A program made the position numbers and the translations under genes. A stretch of DNA of 12,970 bases. Source: Bacteroidales bacterium. Lineage in GTDB: Bacteria > Bacteroidota > Bacteroidia > Bacteroidales > Bacteroidaceae. The notes under the pieces are model-generated. The model was given only the letters and a program-made list of their open reading frames with translations, was not told the origin of the DNA and ran no database searches. The stretch spans positions 1-12,970 of the forward strand of contig SFKY01000070.1 in the NCBI GenBank assembly GCA_004554665.1, read 5' to 3'. Of the stretch, positions 5,774 through 12,921 are shown piece after piece (positions within the stretch are counted from its first letter, which is position 1; each line of letters opens with the position of its first letter).

Positions 5774-7132
5774 TTAAATGATATCCAACTGGTGCAGGAA
5801 GACGACAAGTATGGCCAACGGACAGATGTAGCGCACGGCAAACAGATAGATGCCGAAGAATTGACGGGAGACAGTTCCCCAATTGGTAAACTCGTCGCGC
5901 ACTATCTTGCGGGGCACATACCATCCCACAAACAGGCATGTAAGGAACCCTCCGATAGGCAGGAACAGTTGTCCGGTCACGAAATCGAAAAGATCGAACA
6001 GGGATTTGCCGCCAACGGTAAGAAAATCGACCGCTCCCAACGACAAGGAGCAAAACGCGCCGATGACGGCAGTGGACACGGTGACGAGCACGGCACCCTT
6101 GGCACGGCTGAGGTGCAATTCCTCATAGAAGAACGCAGTGCTGACCTCGTGCAGCGACATCAACGACGTGAGCGCTGCCAGCGACAACAGGGCGTAAAAC
6201 ATCAGCGCCACTACCCATCCTACTGCCGGGACGGCGGCAAAAGCCTGGTTGAAGACATTGGGCAACGTGATGAAGATGAGGGAGGGGCCACTGTCGGGAC
6301 TCACGCCCACCGAGAAGGCAGCAGGGAATATCATCAGGCCAGCCAGAATAGCGATAAAGGTGTCTACCAACGACACTTGGACGGCAGACTGCAACAGATT
6401 GGTCTGTCGACGATAGTAAGAGGCGTAGGTGCAGATGCATCCCATCGCGATACTCAACGAGTAGAACGACTGGCCCAAGGCACCCAGGAAGACATCCTTG
6501 TCTACCTTGGCAAAATCGGGCATGAACAGGAATTCCATCCCCTTGCCGGCACCGGGCAGCAGACACGATGCCACCACAATGACCAACAGCAAGACAAACA
6601 AGGTCGGCATCATCCACTTGGAAGCCTTCTCGATACCGCCACGAACTCCGTGGATAATCACAAAATGGGCTATCAGCAAAATGGCCACCGTCCAGCATAC
6701 AGGGCGCAATGGGTCTTGCGAGAACTCCTGAAAATAGGTTCCGATATACGAAGCATCGCCACTGAGCTCGCCCATGACCGAAGCGTAGACGTACTGCAGG
6801 CACCAGCCTGAGACAACGGCATAATAGCCGGTGATAAGGAAACCGGTAAGCACGCCAAGCAGGCCCACAAACCGCCAGGCGTTGCCGCCGGACAATTTGG
6901 AATAAGCTCGGAATGTGTTGGATGAACCGTGACGGCCAATAATGAATTCGGACAGCATGCAGGGAATGCCCAACAGAAAAACGCAAGCCAGATAAATCAG
7001 GATGAAAGCCGCTCCTCCGTTCTCGCCTGCCATATATGGGAAGCGCCAGATGTTACCCAGTCCCACAGCACCGCCCGCCGTGGCCAGAATCATACCCATT
7101 TTGCTCCCGAAACTACCTCTCTGTTCAGTCAT
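5774..7132 (-). CDS. Sodium-dependent transporter, NSS (SNF) family, copy 2
   Basis: Encodes 452 residues, colinear with copy 1 (MTEQRGSFGSKMGMILATAG). It carries GLGNIWRFPY in TM1, a TM6 region ending in CTYASYYRRQTNL, and the TM8 pair T322/S323 (LAALTSLMS), so the sodium sites look preserved. The substrate is probably an amino acid or similar solute. The two genes are similar at DNA level, notably over the TM7 stretch (aatatcat.aggcc.gcca), indicating tandem duplication. Residues differ in the second half of TM6 (IAMGCICTYA against LGTACLCTYA), which may mean different substrates. It is the first gene of the operon, with a promoter-like region facing the VanZ gene. Confidence 0.93.
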   Translation of the reverse strand: MTEQRGSFGSKMGMILATAGGAVGLGNIWRFPYMAGENGGAAFILIYLACVFLLGIPCMLSEFIIGRHGSSNTFRAYSKLSGGNAWRFVGLLGVLTGFLITGYYAVVSGWCLQYVYASVMGELSGDASYIGTYFQEFSQDPLRPVCWTVAILLIAHFVIIHGVRGGIEKASKWMMPTLFVLLLVIVVASCLLPGAGKGMEFLFMPDFAKVDKDVFLGALGQSFYSLSIAMGCICTYASYYRRQTNLLQSAVQVSLVDTFIAILAGLMIFPAAFSVGVSPDSGPSLIFITLPNVFNQAFAAVPAVGWVVALMFYALLSLAALTSLMSLHEVSTAFFYEELHLSRAKGAVLVTVSTAVIGAFCSLSLGAVDFLTVGGKSLFDLFDFVTGQLFLPIGGFLTCLFVGWYVPRKIVRDEFTNWGTVSRQFFGIYLFAVRYICPLAILVVFLHQLDII

Positions 7133-7157
7133 ATTACAATAAAAGTAAACAAATCCG

Positions 7158-7188
7158 TTGCAAATTTATAACTTTTTATTTACTTTTA
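7158..7188 (+). promoter_or_regulatory. Candidate promoter for the VanZ-like gene
   Basis: TTG (7158-7160), 20 bp, then TACTTTTA (7181-7188), one base off the TAnnTTTG consensus. Transcription would begin about 15 bp before the ATG at 7211. It overlaps the divergent transporter promoter, so the two may compete. Confidence 0.3.
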
Positions 7189-7195
7189 CACCAAA
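7161..7195 (-). promoter_or_regulatory. Candidate promoter for the transporter operon
   Basis: On the minus strand, TTTG (7195-7192) and TAAATTTG (7168-7161) match the Bacteroidetes -33 TTTG and -7 TAnnTTTG elements, separated by 23 bp (slightly long). The -7 box lies about 29 bp before the transporter ATG. Confidence 0.45.
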
Positions 7196-7210
7196 ATAGT
7201 AAGCAAAATT

Positions 7211-7651
7211 ATGAATTATCTGAAACTTTCCCTCTCACAGTACCCGTTTTCGTGCTGTCTGACGTTGCTGATATGGGTGATTTGCGTCATCCCCGTGCCC
7301 GAAAACCCGCTCAGCGGCGTGACCCTGATAGACAAATGGACCCACATAGGCATGTATGCCGCGCTGTGCAGTATCATCTGGCAGGAATACCTGCACCGCC
7401 ACAAGCAACCGAGGGGCTGGCAGACGATCCTATACACCGGCCTGATGCCGCTATGTATGAGCGGCATCATCGAGATTGTACAGGAATATTGCACGGGAGG
7501 CAACCGAAGCGGCGACTGGATAGACTTTGCCGCCAACGCTATCGGTGTGGGGCTCGGCCAAGTTATCGGTATGCTTCTGGCAAAGTATTACGCCAGAGGC
7601 AAAAAGGATAGCGAAGCAGGTGAGAATTGTAGAAACGGCGGTCGCCAGTAA
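7211..7651 (+). CDS. VanZ-like family membrane protein
   Basis: Encodes 146 residues, with about four membrane spans (roughly 11-28, 46-62, 73-90, 108-126). Family signatures are DKWTH (41-45), the E88..Q91 pair in the third span (IIEIVQEY) and GDWIDFAANAIGV (101-113). VanZ gives low-level teicoplanin resistance in enterococci, but most homologues such as this have no known role, so resistance should not be assumed. The last 29 codons overlap, in the opposite direction, the end of the CYTH gene. Only the end of the fourth span is family-like there, and the polar tail (ARGKKDSEAGENCRNGGRQ) may simply be read-through to the next stop. ATG chosen as the first start after the divergent promoter region. 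Confidence 0.85.
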   Translation: MNYLKLSLSQYPFSCCLTLLIWVICVIPVPENPLSGVTLIDKWTHIGMYAALCSIIWQEYLHRHKQPRGWQTILYTGLMPLCMSGIIEIVQEYCTGGNRSGDWIDFAANAIGVGLGQVIGMLLAKYYARGKKDSEAGENCRNGGRQ

Positions 7652-8069
7652 CCTCTTCGCCGATGAAATCGGGCTTTTCGAACGGTTCGTCAGCATCCGC
7701 CAACTCGACTTCTGCCATCACCAAGCCCTCGTTATCGCCATAAAACTCGTCCACTTCGAAGGTGTGTAGCCCATCGGGGCTTGGCACCAGATAGCGGCAT
7801 TTGTCGATGACACCACCTTTGCAGAGGCGCAGCAGATGATTGGCCTCGTCCATAGTGATCTCTTTCTCAAACTCATTGCGGCTCAATCCGCCATCCTCCG
7901 AATGGCTCTTGATGGTAAGATAGGCATGGTCATCGCGTGTACGCACCCTCACCGTAGCCCCCTCGGCCGGGATATAGCCCTGACGGATGCGACTACAGGA
8001 AAAGGCAACACGCTGATACGCATTGCCTTTTCTTACCAGAAACTTCCTTTCTATTTCCAGTCCGCTCAT
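7563..8069 (-). CDS. CYTH-domain protein (putative triphosphatase)
   Basis: Encodes 168 residues, about the length of a single-domain CYTH protein. The signature ExExK is present at the N-terminus (EIERK, 5-9), followed by the alternating charged strands of the triphosphate tunnel: TVRVRTRDDHAYLTIK, FEKEI, CRYLV, FEVDEF and MAEVEL. CYTH enzymes cleave inorganic triphosphate or related substrates with a divalent metal; the true substrate here is unknown. Its ATG overlaps the stop codon of the small membrane protein gene (TAATG), implying coupled translation. The C-terminal end, including the characteristic GDRRFYNSHL, lies inside the 89-bp convergent overlap with the VanZ-like gene. Confidence 0.93.
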   Translation of the reverse strand: MSGLEIERKFLVRKGNAYQRVAFSCSRIRQGYIPAEGATVRVRTRDDHAYLTIKSHSEDGGLSRNEFEKEITMDEANHLLRLCKGGVIDKCRYLVPSPDGLHTFEVDEFYGDNEGLVMAEVELADADEPFEKPDFIGEEVTGDRRFYNSHLLRYPFCLWRNTLPEAYR

Positions 8070-8209
8070 TACACGTTGACAACCATGTAGATCATATAAG
8101 CGATAGCCAGCACAATCAAAGCGCCAAATATCCAGTTGACCACTTTCTTGCCTTCTTTCTCTTGTCTTGCATCGCGCTGGGCACGGCGCAGTTTCTTTTT
8201 TTCGTTCAT
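8069..8209 (-). CDS. Small single-span membrane protein (46 residues)
   Basis: ATG at 8209 opens a 46-codon frame ending TAA at 8069-8071. The N-terminal half is highly charged (MNEKKKLRRAQRDARQEKEG), followed by one hydrophobic segment (IFGALIVLAIAYMIYMVV, about 27-44) that reaches almost to the end. The positive charge before the span predicts a cytoplasmic N-terminus. The stop shares its last A with the start of the CYTH gene (TAATG), supporting real, coupled translation. The gene starts 54 bp after prfB on the same strand. I recognise no family and assign no function; co-translation hints at a link with the CYTH enzyme or the membrane. Confidence 0.75.
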   Translation of the reverse strand: MNEKKKLRRAQRDARQEKEGKKVVNWIFGALIVLAIAYMIYMVVNV

Positions 8210-8263
8210 AGTCGTAGTTGTTATTTAGTTTATAGTTTCTCTATATATTATATTAAGGTGTCG

Positions 8264-9385
8264 TCATTCCTCGTCGGTGACGGGAAACTCCATGAGATAT
8301 GCCTTGATAAACCCGTCTATCTTGCCGTCCATCACACCGTCCACATCGCCTGTCTGGTAATTGGTGCGGTGATCCTTCACGCGGCGGTCATCGAAGACAT
8401 AGCTACGAATCTGACTGCCCCACTCTATCTTCTTCTTTCCAGCCTCAATCTTGGCCTTGGCCTCCAAACGTTTTTTCATCGCGCGGTCGTAGAGCTGCGA
8501 TTTCAGGAGTCGCAGGGCATTTTCCCGGTTCTTGGGCTGGTCTCGGGTCTCGGTATTCTCAATGAGTATCTCTTCCTGTTCGCCCGTATCGGGATCCTCA
8601 TACTGGTAACGGAGGCGCACGCCCGACTCTACCTTGTTCACATTCTGGCCGCCGGCACCACTGGAGCGGAACGTATCCCACGAGAGACGGGCCGGTTCGA
8701 TAACCACTTCGATGGTGTCGTCGACCAGAGGCGATACAAACACGCTGGCAAAACTCGTCATACGCTTGCCCTGGGCATTGAATGGCGACACGCGCACCAG
8801 TCTGTGCACACCGTTCTCGCTCTTCAGATAGCCGTAGGCATACTCGCCGCCTTCTATCTCCATCGTCACGCTCTTGATACCGGCCTCATCGCCCTCCTGC
8901 AGGTTAGACACGCGCACCTTATAGCCATGCGATTCGGCCCAGCGCATGTACATACGCATGAGCATCGAGGCCCAGTCCTGGCTCTCTGTGCCGCCTGCAC
9001 CCGAGTTGATCTTCATCACACAGTCCATCGGGTCCTCCTTCTGGCGGAGCATGTTTTTCAGTTCCAGCTCCTCGATGACAGCAATGGCCTTGGCATAGTC
9101 GGCATCCACCTCCTCTTCGGTCACCATATCATCGTGGTAGAAGTCGAAAGCCAACTGCAATTCATCGGCACACTCACGCGCCTTCTTATAGCCCGTGAGC
9201 CACTTCTCTATCCCTTTTACTTTTTTCATTTGCTCCTGCGCACGCTTGGGGTCTTCCCAGAAATCCGGGGCCTGCGTACGGAGCTGCTCTTCTTCGTATT
9301 CTACTTTCTTCTGGTCGATGTTCAGGTAGCGCGCCAAGGCATCGGTGCGCTCCATCACATCCTTCAACTGGTCACTTGTGATCAT
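8264..9385 (-). CDS. prfB: Peptide chain release factor 2
   Basis: Encodes 373 residues, full length for RF2, which ends translation at UGA and UAA. The anticodon-like SPF motif is at 200-202 (RVSPFNAQGKR), which marks RF2 and not RF1, and the peptidyl-hydrolysis motif GGQ is at 245-247 (SSGAGGQNVNK). The coiled N-terminal domain is complete. The frame is continuous: at the position of the E. coli programmed frameshift (CUU UGA C), this gene reads CTG AAC (L21-N22), so UGA-dependent autoregulation is absent. Its ATG overlaps the stop of the acyl-CoA synthetase gene (ATGA), indicating coupled translation and an operon. Confidence 0.98.
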   Translation of the reverse strand: MITSDQLKDVMERTDALARYLNIDQKKVEYEEEQLRTQAPDFWEDPKRAQEQMKKVKGIEKWLTGYKKARECADELQLAFDFYHDDMVTEEEVDADYAKAIAVIEELELKNMLRQKEDPMDCVMKINSGAGGTESQDWASMLMRMYMRWAESHGYKVRVSNLQEGDEAGIKSVTMEIEGGEYAYGYLKSENGVHRLVRVSPFNAQGKRMTSFASVFVSPLVDDTIEVVIEPARLSWDTFRSSGAGGQNVNKVESGVRLRYQYEDPDTGEQEEILIENTETRDQPKNRENALRLLKSQLYDRAMKKRLEAKAKIEAGKKKIEWGSQIRSYVFDDRRVKDHRTNYQTGDVDGVMDGKIDGFIKAYLMEFPVTDEE

Positions 9386-11190
9386 TCTTCATACATCTTG
9401 TCGATTATCTCCTTGTAATTCTTGTAGACAACCGGTCGTTTCAGTTTCAATGTGCTCGTCAACTCGCCCGTCTCCATCGAGAACGGATGCGGCAGCAGGG
9501 TGATACGCTTCACTTTCTCATAGTGCGCCAACGATTGCTGGAGCGTCTCGATACGTTCCATCATCATGGCGTTCACCCGCGGATGCGCACACAGCTCCTC
9601 ATGGTCGGCAAAGTCTATGCCCTGCTCCCGTGCAAACTCCTCCAACAGGCGGAAATCGGGCACCAGCAAGGCCGAGACAAACTTGCGTTCATCGGCCACC
9701 ACGGCCACCTGGTCCACATACTTGTCCACCAGCAGCATCGACTCTACCATTTGCGGAGCGATATACTTGCCGTTAGAGGTCTTGAAGAGGTCCTTGATAC
9801 GCTCTTTCAGGAACAGTTCGCCGTCCTTGATGTAACCGGCGTCGCCCGTATGGAAATACCCATCGGCATCGAAAGCCTCGGCATTGGCATTGTCGCGCTT
9901 GTAATAGCCCTTGGTGATGGTCGGGCCTTTGAGCAACACCTCGTCGTTTTCACCGATTTTCACCTCCACGCCGTCAATGGGACGTCCCACCGAACCGATG
10001 GTACAAGGTTGGTCCTTGCGGTCGCACGACACCGTAGCCAGACTCTCCGTGAGGCCGTAGCCCGCTATCATCCTGATACCCACCGAGAGCACAAACTGCT
10101 CTATCTCGGGCGACACCGCCGCTCCTGCTGTGGGGAAGATATTGGGATGGTCGAGGCCTATCTGCTTACGCACCATGCTCAAGATGGCACGGTCTATCAA
10201 CTTATACTCCAAGGCCAAGGCCAACGAGGGGCGCTTGCCGCGGATCAGGCAGTCTACATTGTAGCGTTTGCCCACGGCCAGCGCATGGGCAAAGAGGCGC
10301 TGTTTCACCGCACCCGCCCGCTCTATCTTGTCTTTCACGGCCACATACACCTTTTCCCAGAAACGGGGAACCGACGACATACACGTGGGATGGGTCTCAC
10401 GCATAGACTGCTGTATCTCCTGAGGATAGGTGTTGACGATGAGCTGGGCACCCACCGACATACACAGATACGCCCAACCGCGCTCGAAGATATGGGTGAA
10501 GGGCAAGAAGTTGATGACCCGGTCGTTTTCGCCCACATCCACACATTTGCCGTTGGCCACAAGCGCTGCACCATACTGTCCATAGGTCAGCATCACGCCC
10601 TTGCTCTCGCCCGTAGTGCCGCTGGTGTAAAGGATGTTACACATATCCTCGTCGTTGGCTTGGCTCCAGAGCACTTCCAACTCGCTCTGGCGGGGCAAAT
10701 CCTCGCCCAAGGCCACGAACTCGGAGAAATGCATGGCGTTGGAATCGGCCGGAGCGATATGCACGCCGTCGTCGAAGACGATGATACGCTCCAGCGTGGA
10801 GCAGAGCGGGAATATACGCTGCGCTTTCTCATATTGTTCCTGCTCTCCCACGAAGAGCAAGCGTATCTGCGCATCGTTGATCATAAACTGTATCTGCTGC
10901 TCACTATTGGTAGCATAAAAGGGTACCGTCACTGCACGCACGCCGTACGCACCGAAATCAGTATAAAGATACTGGATGCTGTTTTGCGAGAACACCGCGA
11001 TACGCTCCTGAGGCTTGATGCCCAGATTGAGCAGGGCATTGCTCACCTGTTTTACGCGCAGGGAGAAATGGTTCCATGACACATTCTTCCACTGTGTGTC
11101 TCCGAAACTGCGAAATGTGACCGCCGTACGGTCACCATACTTTTTGGCTTGCTCATGCACAAGCATCGACAGATGACAAATGGTTTGCAT
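9382..11190 (-). CDS. Long-chain acyl-CoA synthetase (AMP-forming)
   Basis: Encodes 602 residues of the ANL adenylating superfamily. It activates fatty acids through acyl-AMP to acyl-CoA. The P-loop-like motif YTSGTTGESKGV is at 188-199, GYGLTES at 377-383, the YFHTGD adenylate-binding motif at 445-450, the hinge region near KDLFKTSNGKYIAP (467-479), and a candidate catalytic lysine in TSTLKLKRP (K582 or K584). Length and motif spacing fit the FadD15-like long-chain branch common in Bacteroidetes. No membrane span is evident, so a cytosolic or membrane-associated enzyme is expected. It is the first gene of the operon with prfB (4-bp overlap). The start ATG at 11190 lies about 25 bp from a TATCTTTG box. 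Confidence 0.94.
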   Translation of the reverse strand: MQTICHLSMLVHEQAKKYGDRTAVTFRSFGDTQWKNVSWNHFSLRVKQVSNALLNLGIKPQERIAVFSQNSIQYLYTDFGAYGVRAVTVPFYATNSEQQIQFMINDAQIRLLFVGEQEQYEKAQRIFPLCSTLERIIVFDDGVHIAPADSNAMHFSEFVALGEDLPRQSELEVLWSQANDEDMCNILYTSGTTGESKGVMLTYGQYGAALVANGKCVDVGENDRVINFLPFTHIFERGWAYLCMSVGAQLIVNTYPQEIQQSMRETHPTCMSSVPRFWEKVYVAVKDKIERAGAVKQRLFAHALAVGKRYNVDCLIRGKRPSLALALEYKLIDRAILSMVRKQIGLDHPNIFPTAGAAVSPEIEQFVLSVGIRMIAGYGLTESLATVSCDRKDQPCTIGSVGRPIDGVEVKIGENDEVLLKGPTITKGYYKRDNANAEAFDADGYFHTGDAGYIKDGELFLKERIKDLFKTSNGKYIAPQMVESMLLVDKYVDQVAVVADERKFVSALLVPDFRLLEEFAREQGIDFADHEELCAHPRVNAMMMERIETLQQSLAHYEKVKRITLLPHPFSMETGELTSTLKLKRPVVYKNYKEIIDKMYEE

Positions 11191-11215
11191 AGCGTGACGA
11201 TTTATATGTTATATG

Positions 11216-11223
11216 CAAAGATA
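11216..11223 (-). promoter_or_regulatory. Candidate -7 box, acyl-CoA synthetase operon (proximal)
   Basis: Minus-strand TATCTTTG fits the Bacteroidetes TAnnTTTG element exactly. No good -33 TTTG is seen at 19-21 bp; a TTG at 11240-11238 is too close. The 12-bp sequence ATGCAAAGATAG containing it recurs 65 bp away. Confidence 0.35.
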
Positions 11224-11280
11224 GTGCGAACCGAGCGCAATAGAGCTTGCTCTAATTGCCGAGGTGATGCCTATTTTATG

Positions 11281-11288
11281 CAAAGATA
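11281..11288 (-). promoter_or_regulatory. Candidate -7 box, acyl-CoA synthetase operon (distal)
   Basis: A second exact TATCTTTG on the minus strand, inside the same 12-bp ATGCAAAGATAG repeat (11278-11289), suggesting tandem promoters. No convincing -33 element is seen. On the plus strand the same AT-rich stretch also has TAATTTTG (11331-11338), which could serve the divergent deacetylase gene. Confidence 0.3.
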
Positions 11289-11389
11289 GAGATTTCTCAT
11301 TAAAATAAGAAATAATTTGGACTTTTTTCTTAATTTTGTAGTTGGCTTCCCCATCTGAGGACAGCGCCGGATGCCATCCATCTGTTTGG

Positions 11390-11434
11390 AAAAGCTAAAG
11401 GTGGCATTTAGCCCTGCCAAACGCCACCTTTAGC
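11390..11434. repeat. Palindromic repeat (locus 2, inverted relative to locus 1)
   Basis: GCTAAAGGTGGCATTTAGC (11394-11412), 3-nt loop, then GCCAAACGCCACCTTTAGC (11416-11434): 19-bp arms with two wobble-type mismatches. In the reverse direction the flank CACCTTTAGCTTTTC matches locus 1 at 3439-3453, so orientation differs between copies. It lies in the 308-bp gap (11191-11498) between divergent genes, downstream of the plus-strand promoter candidate, so it may sit in the 5' leader of the deacetylase mRNA. Apart from this and the -7 boxes, nothing else is evident in that gap. Confidence 0.75.
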
Positions 11435-11498
11435 CAGCGGAAGGAGGCCATACGAGATTTCATACTCCATATTCACATCAGGCAAACACCTATTGTAA

Positions 11499-12599
11499 AT
11501 GATGAAAACCCATGCGGCAATAGCCCATTACGATTCAAGCACCCTGAGCGCCGAAGCCTTGGACCTGCTTCGGTCACTGATCGCCATCCCATCGGTAAGC
11601 CGGGATGAGACCAAGGCTGCCGACCTGCTTCAGGCACGCATCCACAACTATGGTTTTGAGACCCACCGCGAGGCCAACAACGTCTGGGCCGTCGCGCCCC
11701 ACTACACCGAGGGGCGCCCCACGCTGCTGCTCAACGCCCATATAGACACCGTAAAACCGGTGGAGAGCTGGACACGAGACCCATTCGCACCCACCATCGA
11801 GGGCGACAGGCTCTACGGACTGGGAAGCAACGACTGCGGTGGCGGACTGGTCACCCTGCTGCAGACATTCCGCGCCCTTGCAGCCACCGACCAGCCCTAT
11901 AATCTGATCTATCTCGCCTCTGCCGAGGAAGAGGTGTCGGGCATCAACGGCATCCGCCGCGCCCTGCCCCTGCTTCCACCCATCGACGTGGCCATCGTGG
12001 GCGAACCCACCGGCATGCAACCGGCTGTGGCTGAGCGGGGACTGATGGTGCTCGACCTGACAGCCCACGGCAAGAGCGGACATGCCGCCCGGCAAGAGGG
12101 CATCAACGCCATCTACGAGGCGATGGACGACCTGCAGTGGCTGCGCACCTACCGGTTTGGCAAGGTGAGCCCCTATCTCGGTGCCACACAGATGACCGTC
12201 ACGGTGATTCAGGCAGGCACCCAGCATAATGTGGTGCCCGACGAGTGCCGCATGGTGGTGGATATACGCACCAACGAACTGTACGACAACGAGGAGGTGT
12301 TTCACTTCATCGACTCGCATACCAAGTCAGAGGCCAAGGCACGCTCCTTCCACCTGCGCTCGTCGCACATCCCCCTCTCCCATCCCCTCATCCGCCGCTG
12401 CACCGACATGGGCATGCAGCCCTTTGGTTCCCCCACCCTCAGCGACCAGGCCCTGATGCCCTTCCCGTCGTTCAAGTTGGGACCCGGACAGTCGTCCCGC
12501 TCCCATGCCGCCGACGAGTATATCTGTCTCGGCGAGATGGAACACGCCCTCTGCTGCTACCTGCAGCTGCTCCAAGGCACAGACCTGCGCACGCCGTAG
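11499..12599 (+). CDS. argE: M20 metallo-deacylase, probable N-acetyl/N-succinyl-ornithine deacylase
   Basis: Encodes 366 residues of the M20 dinuclear-zinc hydrolases. Predicted metal and catalytic residues are all present: H81 and D83 (NAHIDTV), bridging D112 (GSNDCGG), general base E144 and ligand E145 (SAEEEVSG), E169 (VGEPTG) and H336 (SRSHAADEY). The lid/dimerisation domain occupies about 180-285 (HGKSGHAARQEG). Overall form resembles ArgE/DapE enzymes of Bacteroidetes, where arginine synthesis can run through N-succinylated ornithine intermediates, so either acyl group is possible. An M20 peptidase is the main alternative. No other arginine gene is in the window. The start could be ATG 11499 or 11502. 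It is transcribed alone and divergently from the acyl-CoA synthetase gene. Confidence 0.82.
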   Translation: MMKTHAAIAHYDSSTLSAEALDLLRSLIAIPSVSRDETKAADLLQARIHNYGFETHREANNVWAVAPHYTEGRPTLLLNAHIDTVKPVESWTRDPFAPTIEGDRLYGLGSNDCGGGLVTLLQTFRALAATDQPYNLIYLASAEEEVSGINGIRRALPLLPPIDVAIVGEPTGMQPAVAERGLMVLDLTAHGKSGHAARQEGINAIYEAMDDLQWLRTYRFGKVSPYLGATQMTVTVIQAGTQHNVVPDECRMVVDIRTNELYDNEEVFHFIDSHTKSEAKARSFHLRSSHIPLSHPLIRRCTDMGMQPFGSPTLSDQALMPFPSFKLGPGQSSRSHAADEYICLGEMEHALCCYLQLLQGTDLRTP

Positions 12600-12683
12600 C
12601 GCCGCCCATGAAGCCTGCCGGCTGTCCTGAGGATGGCATGGCATAACCACCAACAACAGTGAGATGAGGTGAGGACATAACTG

Positions 12684-12721
12684 AAAAATCCCGGAAGCAG
12701 CCCATAGCCGTTTCCGGGATT
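12684..12721 (-). terminator. Intrinsic terminator for the leftward small reading frame
   Basis: A 10-bp perfect inverted repeat, AATCCCGGAA (12687-12696) and TTCCGGGATT (12712-12721), with a 15-nt loop. Read leftwards the stem runs into TTTTT (12688-12684), a normal terminator layout. It lies 26 bp after the stop of the small leftward frame at 12748. Read rightwards there is no T-run, but it may still trim the transcript of the deacetylase gene. Confidence 0.65.
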
Positions 12722-12747
12722 ATTGGATGATGTGTCACGCACGGGGA

Positions 12748-12921
12748 TTATTCCTCCCACGGGCTTCCCCATTCGTCATTCATATCGAAGTTATTCTCCT
12801 TACCGAGAACATCTTCTTCATTAACTCCGCTGGTTGTAACGCCCACGTCGCAGAGACGTTCTACATTTACTTTTACCACCTGTGTCTGAGGTGCCGTATA
12901 TACTGTTTTCCTATTCTTAAC
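12748..12921 (-). pseudogene. Small Bacteroidales-type peptide gene lacking a usable start codon
   Basis: Read leftwards, about 57 codons run from KNRKTVYTAPQTQVVKVNVE to the acidic, aromatic end DEWGSPWEE before TAA. This layout (basic start, Y-x-A/x-P-x-T-x-V-V, a cysteine, glycine/asparagine-rich middle, D/E-W-rich end) is familiar from small uncharacterised proteins of Prevotella and Bacteroides; function unknown. The expected start position reads GTT (12921-12919), not ATG, and a TAA closes the frame four codons further upstream with no ATG, GTG or TTG between. A terminator follows directly. A weak promoter-like pair (TTGG near 12960, TAATTTCG at 12936-12929) would place the transcript start almost on the GTT. 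It may be inactivated or use an unusual start. Confidence 0.45.

Noticed and set aside
4736..6811. A 691-codon open frame on the plus strand across both transporter genes
   Set aside because: It is antisense to two membrane proteins whose hydrophobic codons read as polar codons on the other strand. The translation is rich in H, R, Q, E, D and G, shows no domain, and merely mirrors the transporter duplication.
7211..7651. VanZ-like gene read as an antibiotic-resistance determinant
   Set aside because: Most VanZ-family proteins have no resistance role, and no other van-type gene is present.
8162..9418. A 418-codon plus-strand frame opposite prfB
   Set aside because: Fully antisense to prfB, a well-supported gene, and it also crosses the small membrane protein gene.
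9487..11079. A 530-codon plus-strand frame opposite the acyl-CoA synthetase
   Set aside because: The sense frame has all motifs of the enzyme family; the antisense frame has biased composition and no recognisable fold or start context.
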